A stretch of DNA of 9,615 nucleotides from Brevibacillus sp. Lineage in GTDB: Bacteria; Bacillota; Bacilli; Brevibacillales; Brevibacillaceae. Under the pieces are notes generated by a model. The model did no database searches. It was not told the origin of the DNA and saw nothing but the letters and a program-made list of their open reading frames with translations. Shown piece by piece: positions 1 through 5,114 of this stretch (position 1 is its first letter; every line of letters starts with the position of its first letter). The stretch is from assembly GCA_029240815.1 (NCBI GenBank), contig JARDZO010000220.1, positions 1 through 9,615 of the forward strand, given 5' to 3'. The position numbers were made by a program, and so were the translations under genes.

Positions 1-83
1 GATCTCCCTTCACGTTGCAAATAGGTGTGCATCTCCTCAAGCATGCCTGGTTCGTCCTCCACAAGCAACAATTTCGCTTCCAT
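1..83 (-). CDS. Response regulator, N-terminal fragment (runs off left edge)
   Basis: The minus strand from an ATG at 83 reads MEAKLLLVEDEPGMLEEM and continues for 27 codons to the window edge. The hydrophobic strand LLLV followed by the acidic VEDE is the standard start of a two-component receiver domain, and the E-D pair would help hold Mg2+ next to the phosphorylated Asp, which lies outside the window. The output domain is not visible, so the subfamily (OmpR-like or other) cannot be set. A GGAAAG lies 11 bases upstream of the ATG, a modest ribosome binding site. An in-frame GTG three codons earlier is possible but has almost no room for a Shine-Dalgarno. A perfect TATAAT about 60 bases upstream suggests its own promoter. 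The receiver call is fairly sure; the rest is unknown. Confidence 0.8.
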   Translation of the reverse strand, partial: MEAKLLLVEDEPGMLEEMHTYLQREGR

Positions 84-459
84 TTCAATCACATCTTTCC
101 ATATTAGTCTGCTTCCATTGCGAGTACATACCGCTTACCGAAAATTATACCGTGATTTAACAGGTTCTGGGAGAAATCCACGCAAAGAGAAGAAGATCTG
201 CATAAGTTCTCGACATTTGTTGTGTAAACTGGCTGTGAAAGGAAAGAAATTGCCGAGAAGAACAAGAAAGAATAATAATTGAACGGGAGGATCGATTCCA
301 TTGAAAACGTAATATTGAAAGGGAAAGGAATGAGCGGTGGATTGTGTGCGATGTCGATTGAGTGGCGCTGCTGGAACTAAGCGCTAAGGGGGTAGTGGAT
401 TTATCCACAAATAACGTAACAATTGAGCAGAAATGGAGTGATGGTTATGAGCACGTAGG
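84..459. other. Region without an intact gene
   Basis: Apart from the response regulator promoter at its left end, nothing here supports an intact gene. Short open stretches exist on both strands, but none has a good ribosome binding site and none is recognisable. The longest oddity is a 48-codon plus-strand frame from a GTG at 362 to a stop at 506-508. It has plausible protein-like composition but no Shine-Dalgarno, and it overlaps the VOC-like fragment in another frame. Together these suggest decayed coding DNA. Confidence 0.5.
144..149 (-). promoter_or_regulatory. Candidate -10 box of the response regulator gene
   Basis: The minus strand carries a perfect TATAAT here, 60 bases upstream of the regulator's ATG. 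No convincing -35 hexamer sits at 16-18 bases (the 17-base position reads TCCCAG), so activation by a regulator is possible. Three copies of CGGTA on the minus strand (plus-strand positions 129-133, 136-140 and 148-152) overlap or closely follow the box. Confidence 0.4.
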
Positions 460-648
460 AATATTTTATACTTTGTCACAGGTTTTGGTGGTAAGCAGAT
501 CTTACTAGATGACCCAGCAGGTAATCCTATCGATAACTCTTCGACTCTCCAAGCTCATGATGGAAAGAACATTATCTCATTTGCAGCTAACCATCAATTA
601 GAAGAACAAGAAGTGATTGCTCGCTTTTGTTTTTTTATAATAATGTGA
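460..648 (+). pseudogene. Remnant of a VOC/glyoxalase-fold protein, C-terminal piece
   Basis: Reading in frame with position 481, residues LYFVTGFGGKQILLDDPAGNPID are followed by about 35 further codons to a TGA at 646-648. The pattern of a beta strand, then (D)DP.GNPI, is the familiar last strand and turn of vicinal oxygen chelate domains, where DPxGNxIEL carries a metal ligand Glu. Here the ligand position reads Asp (PID), and the downstream residues no longer look like the family. The frame has no start codon with a ribosome binding site: upstream in frame there are stops at 432 and 444. No complete domain of about 120 residues is present, so this is most likely a relic. The family call rests on one motif. 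Confidence 0.35.
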
Positions 649-693
649 GAACTACAACCTTCCTGAAATTCGTTAACTGAAAATTTAGAATTA

Positions 694-699
694 TATATT
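694..699 (+). promoter_or_regulatory. Possible -10 box upstream of the DUF6223-type gene
   Basis: A TATATT lies in an AT-rich stretch about 60 bases before the gene start. The nearest -35-like hexamer, TTAACT at 673-678, is only 15 bases away, so the pairing is weak. The stretch fits the host's AT content, unlike the gene body downstream. Confidence 0.25.
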
Positions 700-757
700 G
701 TATGTATAGGTGATAGATATTCAGTTTGCAAAAACAACAAAGAGGAGTAATTAACAA

Positions 758-1165
758 ATGAAAATGAAGCTAGTTTCGTTCGTAATATTATGTGCGTTTT
801 TACTTGTACCAACTATTGCCTCTGCTGAAGTGACCAACGGTAATGTCGGATATGGAGTAACCACCCCTGGGAGACTCTGGGCCACGATGGACGCGGCGGT
901 GGGGCTTATCAGCGCGATCCTCGCTGGGCTGTCTCTGGCTCGCTCCGCCGGTCGTTTCGGCACCGGCAGCGGGCGACGTGGGGCCATCGTGGCCGCGGTG
1001 GTGGGGCTGATCGTCATTGCCTACGCTGTACTGCATCTGACCATATTCACTGGTGATTTCGGCACCGGCAGCGGGCGAGCCGGGGCCATCATTGCCATCG
1101 TGATGGGGCTGACCGGCATGGTCCTCGCTGGGCTAACTCTGGCCCGCTCCCGCCGCGCCGGCTGA
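758..1165 (+). CDS. DUF6223-type small membrane protein with N-terminal signal peptide
   Basis: This 135-residue protein has a clear signal peptide (MKMK, hydrophobic core, then ASA before EVTNG; predicted cleavage after residue 23). The body has alternating hydrophobic segments and glycine/arginine loops. The motif FGTGSGR.GAI occurs twice, 34 residues apart, and the AGLxLARS motif also occurs twice, so the protein is an internal duplication. This arrangement matches my recollection of the DUF6223 family, common in actinomycetes and of unknown function. AGAGGAG ends 10 bases before the ATG at 758; the ATG at 764 would be too far. GC is strongly split: 18/60 at 721-780, 25/60 at 781-840, 41/60 at 901-960, 44/60 at 961-1020. 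It looks like an acquired gene body behind a host leader and signal peptide. Function unknown. Confidence 0.75.
   Translation: MKMKLVSFVILCAFLLVPTIASAEVTNGNVGYGVTTPGRLWATMDAAVGLISAILAGLSLARSAGRFGTGSGRRGAIVAAVVGLIVIAYAVLHLTIFTGDFGTGSGRAGAIIAIVMGLTGMVLAGLTLARSRRAG
955..1078 (+). repeat. 22-bp direct repeat inside the DUF6223-type gene
   Basis: Positions 955-976 and 1057-1078 are identical over 22 bases (core ggcaccggcagcgggcga) and lie 102 bases apart, exactly 34 codons. They encode the repeated FGTGSGR motif. This is the DNA trace of the protein's internal duplication, and the identity suggests recent duplication or strong constraint. Confidence 0.85.
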
Positions 1166-1355
1166 CCCGACCATGGTGCCCTGTGTTGTGGTTCCTGTCC
1201 TTCATGGGCGTGATAACACGAATGCTACCAATAACATCGAATGCATTAAACTAACAAGTTCGATAGCTTAATAAAAGCAGCGGAAGTCTAAGAATTTATT
1301 ATCTAGTTCTTAGTCAGCCGTTGCTTCATTATTGAAGCCACCCTTTTGGGATGAA
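1166..1355. other. Intergenic stretch spanning the right GC boundary
   Basis: High GC continues past the stop codon (44/60 at 1141-1200) and then falls to 22/60 at 1201-1260, so the foreign-looking segment ends near 1215 rather than at the gene end. A 7-bp inverted repeat (CTAAGAA at 1288-1294, TTCTTAG at 1307-1313) lies further on but lacks a T-run. No gene is supported. Confidence 0.5.
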
Positions 1356-1395
1356 AAAATACCCACCCTGCAGCATTTCCGCTCTGGGTGGGCGT
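1356..1395 (-). terminator. Intrinsic terminator of the CxxC small-protein gene
   Basis: On the minus strand CCCACCC pairs with GGGTGGG, with an inner AGC/GCT pair around the loop GGAAAT, followed by TATTTTTT. It lies directly downstream of the stop codon at 1413, which confirms that the small minus-strand frame is an independent transcription unit. Confidence 0.8.
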
Positions 1396-1412
1396 AGGGA
1401 TTGTTACTCTGC

Positions 1413-1559
1413 TTAAGGCTCACTCTTTAGGGACTCGATCCAATCCGCATAACAGGTGTCACAAAGGAGTTCCTCGCGATCTTGTTTGCCTTGGAAAAAC
1501 GTGATTTGGTGGACGCTGTCAATAACATGTTCACAGTAATAACAGCGATATTTCCCCAA
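1413..1559 (-). CDS. 48-residue protein with two CxxC pairs (putative zinc ribbon)
   Basis: From a TTG at 1559 the minus strand encodes 48 residues starting MGKYRCYYCEHVID and ending in IESLKSEP. The two cysteine pairs, C6-x-x-C9 and C33-x-x-C36, are separated by 23 residues. That is the layout of a small treble-clef or zinc-ribbon fold binding one zinc ion. Start choice is firm: AAGGAGGG (1566-1573) sits 6 bases upstream of the TTG, whereas an ATG just upstream (1567-1565, in another frame) overlaps the Shine-Dalgarno. A strong terminator follows the stop. The protein is acidic and has no membrane segment, so it is probably cytoplasmic. I do not recognise a named family. It could be a stand-alone metal-binding adaptor or a sporulation-type small protein, but nothing here decides. 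Confidence 0.8.
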   Translation of the reverse strand: MGKYRCYYCEHVIDSVHQITFFQGKQDREELLCDTCYADWIESLKSEP

Positions 1560-1652
1560 CTCATTCCCTCCTTGAAGAGTAATCAAGAGTAACGATAAAT
1601 ATTTTCTCCATCAATGTTTGTTATTAACACTCTTGGTAATAAACGATTTATC

Positions 1653-1682
1653 ATTAAGCTCATCGCTCAGCTTAGATGTCAA
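1653..1682 (-). promoter_or_regulatory. Candidate promoter of the CxxC small-protein gene
   Basis: The minus strand has a perfect TTGACA (plus positions 1677-1682), an 18-base spacer and CTTAAT (1653-1658; 4 of 6 matches to the -10 consensus). It would give a leader of roughly 90 bases, which contains a 6-bp inverted repeat (TTATTA 1621-1626, TAATAA 1637-1642) and a tandem AAGAGTAA (1575-1582, 1585-1592). Confidence 0.35.
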
Positions 1683-1713
1683 GCGAAGTAAATCCAATTG
1701 CATCCATGATGTA

Positions 1714-1740
1714 AAAACCACCTTTAAGGTGGTTTGCTTT
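1714..1740 (-). terminator. Intrinsic terminator after the 52-residue acidic protein gene
   Basis: AAACCACC and GGTGGTTT form an 8-bp stem around TTTAA. Read on the minus strand, the stem is followed by TTTT-AC. On the plus strand it is followed by GCTTTT, so it may work in both directions. Confidence 0.65.
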
Positions 1741-1784
1741 TGGTGTAAACCTATGGTAGCTGGGGCACCTACATTCTCCCGTTC

Positions 1785-1943
1785 CTAATCCTCGGGAGTA
1801 CGATCGAGGAATAGCTTGGTTACTGAGGTGTAATCTCCTGTTTCTATTTCTTCCGAGTTTGCTTCTTCTTCGAGCGGATCATGGCCATTCATGCTAGGAG
1901 CTACAGTTGGTTCGTGTTGGGGCTCACGTTTTTTTGCGTCCAT
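1785..1943 (-). CDS. 52-residue acidic protein, unknown function
   Basis: The frame starts MDAKKREPQHEPTVAPSMNG and ends LFLDRTPED. A longer frame is open upstream, but the ATG at 1943 is preceded at 6 bases by GAGGAGGTGG, an excellent ribosome binding site, so the short form is chosen. The protein is strongly acidic in its middle (DPLEEEANSEEIE), proline-rich near the N-terminus, has no cysteine and no hydrophobic segment, and is probably largely disordered. It is followed by a terminator at 1714-1740. I do not recognise a family. The size, charge and good translation signals fit the small lineage-specific proteins of spore-formers, but a spore role is only a guess. Confidence 0.7.
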   Translation of the reverse strand: MDAKKREPQHEPTVAPSMNGHDPLEEEANSEEIETGDYTSVTKLFLDRTPED

Positions 1944-2062
1944 TTCTATCCACCTCCTCTGAAAGTTAGGTTGTGGAAAGTTTGACTTTCTTATGCCAGG
2001 GAAGATCGCCTTGGGAGGGAGCCCATGCATCCATTGTGAAAATGGTAAAATTTACTTGTATT

Positions 2063-2071
2063 TGCTACAAT
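2063..2071 (+). promoter_or_regulatory. Extended -10 promoter element of the metallophosphoesterase gene
   Basis: TGC-TACAAT is an extended -10 (TGn plus 5 of 6 consensus bases), 63 bases before the start codon. No clear -35 lies at 16-18 bases, which is tolerated in extended -10 promoters. Confidence 0.45.
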
Positions 2072-2134
2072 GTGAACAATTGAAATCGAAATGCTTCTCG
2101 ATGAAATCCGGTGTCTTAAGGAGCGATCAAAAAG

Positions 2135-2890
2135 ATGAAGATTGCAGCGCTTTATGATATTCACGGAAATTTGCCTGCGCTACATGCTGTTCTGACTGAG
2201 CTGGAGGAAGTTGCCCCGGATTTGATCGTAATCGGAGGAGATATCATATCTGGGCCTATGCCCGTGGAGACACTTGAGCAGCTCTTCCGGTTAAAGAGGC
2301 AGGTCCAATTCATCCGTGGCAATTGCGATCGTGAAGTCGTCACTGCATATGAAGGAGGCCCTCTCCGTGGCGAAATGTCTGAGAAAGGACGCGAAACGAC
2401 AGAGTGGGTAGCGAAGCAGTTACACTCCTCTCATTGTGATTTTCTAGTCCAATTACCTGCACATTTCACTCATTCTATTGAAGGATTAGGAGAAGTGCTC
2501 TTTTGCCATGCGACACCGGATAGTGATGAGGAAATTTTCACACCGTTTACCATTCAGAATAGGCTCGATGAGATCTTTGGCGGCGTCAAGCAAGATATTG
2601 TCATTTGTGGGCACACGCATATCCAGTTTGAGCTGCAAGTTGGTCATGTCCGTATTCTGAACGCAGGGAGTGTAGGGATGCCATACGCTGACGAGCCAGG
2701 AGCTTACTGGATCTTGATCGGGCCAAATGGACATGAGTTTCGCAGGACTGCTTATGACTTTGAAGCAGCCGCTCATGAGATCAAAAAGAGCTTGATTCCC
2801 CAGGCACAAGAATTTGCAGAAGAGAATGTACGCACAGTTCCAACCGCTGAGCAGGCAATAAAAGTGTTTGAAAAACTACAGAATAGATAG
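2135..2890 (+). CDS. Calcineurin-like metallophosphoesterase, YfcE/MJ0936 type
   Basis: This 251-residue cytoplasmic protein carries the full two-metal phosphoesterase set: D8-x-H10-GN, GGD36, GN63-C-D, H125 (in FCHATPDSD) and GH160-T-H162. In order these supply the ligands of the Mn/Fe dinuclear site. The family hydrolyses phosphodiesters or phosphomonoesters; the natural substrate is not known for most members and cannot be inferred here. The C-terminal 60 residues form a helical extension after the core (AGSVGMPYADEPGAYWIL). AAGGAG (2118-2123) lies 11 bases before the ATG, slightly long but usable. The gene has its own extended -10 promoter and no clear terminator before the YczE-like gene about 200 bases on, so some read-through is possible. 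It appears intact. Confidence 0.93.
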   Translation: MKIAALYDIHGNLPALHAVLTELEEVAPDLIVIGGDIISGPMPVETLEQLFRLKRQVQFIRGNCDREVVTAYEGGPLRGEMSEKGRETTEWVAKQLHSSHCDFLVQLPAHFTHSIEGLGEVLFCHATPDSDEEIFTPFTIQNRLDEIFGGVKQDIVICGHTHIQFELQVGHVRILNAGSVGMPYADEPGAYWILIGPNGHEFRRTAYDFEAAAHEIKKSLIPQAQEFAEENVRTVPTAEQAIKVFEKLQNR

Positions 2891-2929
2891 ACAAGTGGAG
2901 TGAATTGTACGACAATGATTGGAACACAT

Positions 2930-3081
2930 CCCCCTGTCAGATTAGTCCATCAACTAGTGGATTCAACCAGTTATGAAAGAAGGTGTCCGAGATGATTAGA
3001 TTTTGGGGAGCATTTGCTCAATCACCCCCTGTCACGTCCTGAAATAGGACAACAGAATAGGGGCTGCCGTCCCTTAGGGAG
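2930..3081 (+). promoter_or_regulatory. Structured leader upstream of the YczE-like gene
   Basis: The 200-base gap before the membrane protein gene is rich in small structure. CCCCCTGTCA occurs twice (2930-2939 and 3025-3034). GAGCA/TGCTC at about 3008-3019 is flanked by GGGG and CCCC. GTCCT-GAAAT-AGGAC makes a 5-bp hairpin at 3036-3050, bounded by TGT and ACA. The palindrome TCCCTTAGGGA (3070-3080) overlaps the Shine-Dalgarno. It matches no riboswitch class that I recognise. A cis-acting RNA or an operator pair is possible. Confidence 0.3.
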
Positions 3082-3089
3082 ATATGATT

Positions 3090-3746
3090 ATGGGGAAGAA
3101 GTTACATTTACACCCGGTTGTGATTCAGTACAGCGTATTCATGCTGGGCTTAGCTGTAATGGGGTATGGGATCGGGATGATGATTGAGGCCAATCTAGGT
3201 GTAGCACCATGGGATACCTTGCATATTGGGTTACAGAAGACCTTTGGATTGACCATCGGTACGTGGTCACAGATCGTCGGATTGGTTATTATTCTGTCTT
3301 CCTACGTCATCGGCAAAATTAAGCCGAGTGTGGGAATGTTTTTGAACATGTTTTTCTTCGGGTTGTTTATTGATTTGTTCATGTGGCTGGGATGGATTCC
3401 AGTCGGCAGCACAATCGTCGAGAGAATCGGTTTGTTCGCTGCCGGTCTTCTTATCTATACGTTCGGTACGGGGATGTACATCTCTCCGCGCTTAGGGGCA
3501 GGACCACGCGACAGTTTTATGCTGGCTTTGCAAGAACGTACGGGATGGGATATCAGCAAAGTCAGGATTGGGATTGAGTGTACGGTAACGTTGTTAGGCT
3601 TTTTGCTAGGAGGCCCTGTTTCTGTTGGGACTCTGGTCACGGCTTTCTCGATTGGACCGTTGATCAAACGCTTTATTCCGTTTTGGGAGCGTGTGATGAC
3701 GAGGCTGTATGGTGTTACCGAACGAAAAAGGGAGCTTGCGAATTAG
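3090..3746 (+). CDS. YczE/YitT-type integral membrane protein
   Basis: The protein has 218 residues and about five to six membrane segments. It carries features of COG2364 (YczE-like): YGIGMMIEANLGVAPWDTLHIGL near residues 25-50, then GTGMYISPRLGAGPRDSFMLAL near 135-160, an internal repeat of the G.G...GAGP(W/R)D type. The function of the family is not established; a transport or membrane-homeostasis role is only inferred from the topology. An ATG at 3084 is in frame, but GGGAG ends just 2 bases before it. The ATG at 3090 has an 8-base spacing and is preferred (MGKKLHLHP). The gene follows the metallophosphoesterase with no clear terminator between, and a very strong terminator lies after it. 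No defect is seen. Confidence 0.9.
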   Translation: MGKKLHLHPVVIQYSVFMLGLAVMGYGIGMMIEANLGVAPWDTLHIGLQKTFGLTIGTWSQIVGLVIILSSYVIGKIKPSVGMFLNMFFFGLFIDLFMWLGWIPVGSTIVERIGLFAAGLLIYTFGTGMYISPRLGAGPRDSFMLALQERTGWDISKVRIGIECTVTLLGFLLGGPVSVGTLVTAFSIGPLIKRFIPFWERVMTRLYGVTERKRELAN

Positions 3747-3752
3747 ATGGAA

Positions 3753-3793
3753 CAAAACCACCACGGATTTTTTCGTGGTGGTTTTGGTTTTTT
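3753..3793 (+). terminator. Strong intrinsic terminator after the YczE-like gene
   Basis: A 13-bp perfect stem (3753-3765 with 3774-3786, CAAAACCACCACG and its complement) encloses an 8-base loop and is followed by GTTTTTT. It separates two convergent units; on the minus strand the stem is followed by a weaker TTCC, so it may partly stop the amidohydrolase operon too. Confidence 0.93.
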
Positions 3794-3838
3794 GAGAAGA
3801 CGCTCGTATGTGTGTATCGGCTACAGTCTACGCTGATA

Positions 3839-5089
3839 TCATGAATGGTTCTGATCGATTGTAAGTGTTCCTGCTACCACCGTGCCTTTATGCATGACGG
3901 CTTGGCGTTTACTTCTTCTGGCAATGACTTCTGCGGAGCAGCTTGCGTCAACTAGAACAAAGCTTGCTTCATCACCCATTTTTGGCCAGACTCGTTTTCC
4001 CTCCTGATTCAATGGAATGATCCCGCCTGTTATGAAACCGAGAGTCTCCGCAAGTGTGCGCTCATCCATCCATTGATAACGCTCTGCCAATCGACTGGCA
4101 CGTTCCAAGATATCGGCATTTCCAAATGGTCCCCAGGTATCATAGACGCTGTTTGTACCTAATGCCATGCGGACTCCTTTGTCCTTCATCATGGGGACAG
4201 GCAGGATCGTGCTGAAAGAAAAGACCGGAACCATATCAATCAAGGAAATATCCAATTCGGCAAACCGTTCCGCCATAGACATAGAAGTCTCCAGGTTTAC
4301 ATTTCCTAGGGCGTAGGCATGACTGATTGCCACCCTGCTATGCCATCCCGCGTCTTCCGTAAAATCAGCCAATCTTTTCATCGTGTAGATGCCAATGGAA
4401 TCGTAGTCGTGCAAGTGCAAATCAATATCAGCATTTGCCTCAACAGCCATTTCCACCATCAAATCTAGCGAACGGTCTACCTTCCCATCAAATCCGGCTG
4501 GATCGACACCGCCTACAATCGTAGCGCCTTCTTTCATTGCCTCGCGCATCAACTCGGTTGCATGTGAACGCAGCAAACCGTGTTGGGGGAATGCAACAAT
4601 TTCCCATGTCATTTTTCCCGCAAACGACTCCAGTGCCTGGCGAATGGCCTCCAAGTTCTTCAGACCTACGTAAGGGTCGATATTCACGTGGGTCCTGATA
4701 TGAGTGGAGCCAGCATTTTGAATCATCTGTAAAAGAGCCATAGCACGTTCTTTCATTCCGATTTGTGCTAACATGGGTAATTCTTCTGCCTCTATAGCGA
4801 GGCGATCCAGGAATGATTTTGCGGGCTTGTTTGCCCTCCATTTTGTCCCATAGCGTGATTTGTCCAAATGAAAGTGCTTTTCGATAAAGCGGGGGAGGGC
4901 AAGAAGACCCCGCCCATTTTGTTGAGGGAGTGCATCATCTAAAGAAGTGGTTGCAGAAACAATCCTGCCTATGGTGCCATCTTCAATCAGGAGATGGGAG
5001 AGCTCGGTTTTTGTAGCCACGATTTCGTTCTTTTCATACTCATAGCTGCTTTCAAGGAGAATATTGGTTAACCAGTACGGGGTCTGCAT
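3839..5089 (-). CDS. Cytosine-deaminase-like amidohydrolase
   Basis: The protein has 416 residues and the layout of the COG0402/CodA-type amidohydrolases: beta-sandwich edges at both ends and a TIM barrel holding a metal. Visible motifs are LPRFIEKH72-F-H74-LDK (first metal pair), THVNIDPYVGL, VAFPQH170GLLR, GGVDPAG, DLH225LHD228, ISH257AYALG and LGTN313SVYDTWGPFGN. These enzymes remove an amino or amide group from cyclic N-C-N compounds such as cytosine or triazines. Relative to E. coli CodA, the position of the metal ligand Asp313 is Asn, and the Glu217 position looks like Asp228. The substrate is unknown. A GTG at 5101 extends the frame but has no room for a Shine-Dalgarno; the ATG at 5089 has AAGGTGG 8 bases upstream and is preferred. 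It lies 25 bases downstream of the binding protein gene, so the two form an operon. Confidence 0.88.
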   Translation of the reverse strand: MQTPYWLTNILLESSYEYEKNEIVATKTELSHLLIEDGTIGRIVSATTSLDDALPQQNGRGLLALPRFIEKHFHLDKSRYGTKWRANKPAKSFLDRLAIEAEELPMLAQIGMKERAMALLQMIQNAGSTHIRTHVNIDPYVGLKNLEAIRQALESFAGKMTWEIVAFPQHGLLRSHATELMREAMKEGATIVGGVDPAGFDGKVDRSLDLMVEMAVEANADIDLHLHDYDSIGIYTMKRLADFTEDAGWHSRVAISHAYALGNVNLETSMSMAERFAELDISLIDMVPVFSFSTILPVPMMKDKGVRMALGTNSVYDTWGPFGNADILERASRLAERYQWMDERTLAETLGFITGGIIPLNQEGKRVWPKMGDEASFVLVDASCSAEVIARRSKRQAVMHKGTVVAGTLTIDQNHS

Positions 5090-5114
5090 GAGGTCATCCA
5101 CCTTTCAGGAGTGA

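Noticed and set aside
104..301. A 65-codon minus-strand frame with a hydrophobic start
   Set aside because: It has no ribosome binding site, includes the response regulator promoter, and has no recognisable content.
751..1036. Minus-strand frames opposite the DUF6223-type gene
   Set aside because: High GC lowers stop frequency and keeps the opposite strand open; proline- and arginine-rich translations have no ribosome binding sites.
1776..1798. CTCCCG/CGGGAG inverted repeat as a terminator
   Set aside because: It overlaps the end of the 52-residue gene and lacks a T-run; a better terminator is at 1714-1740.
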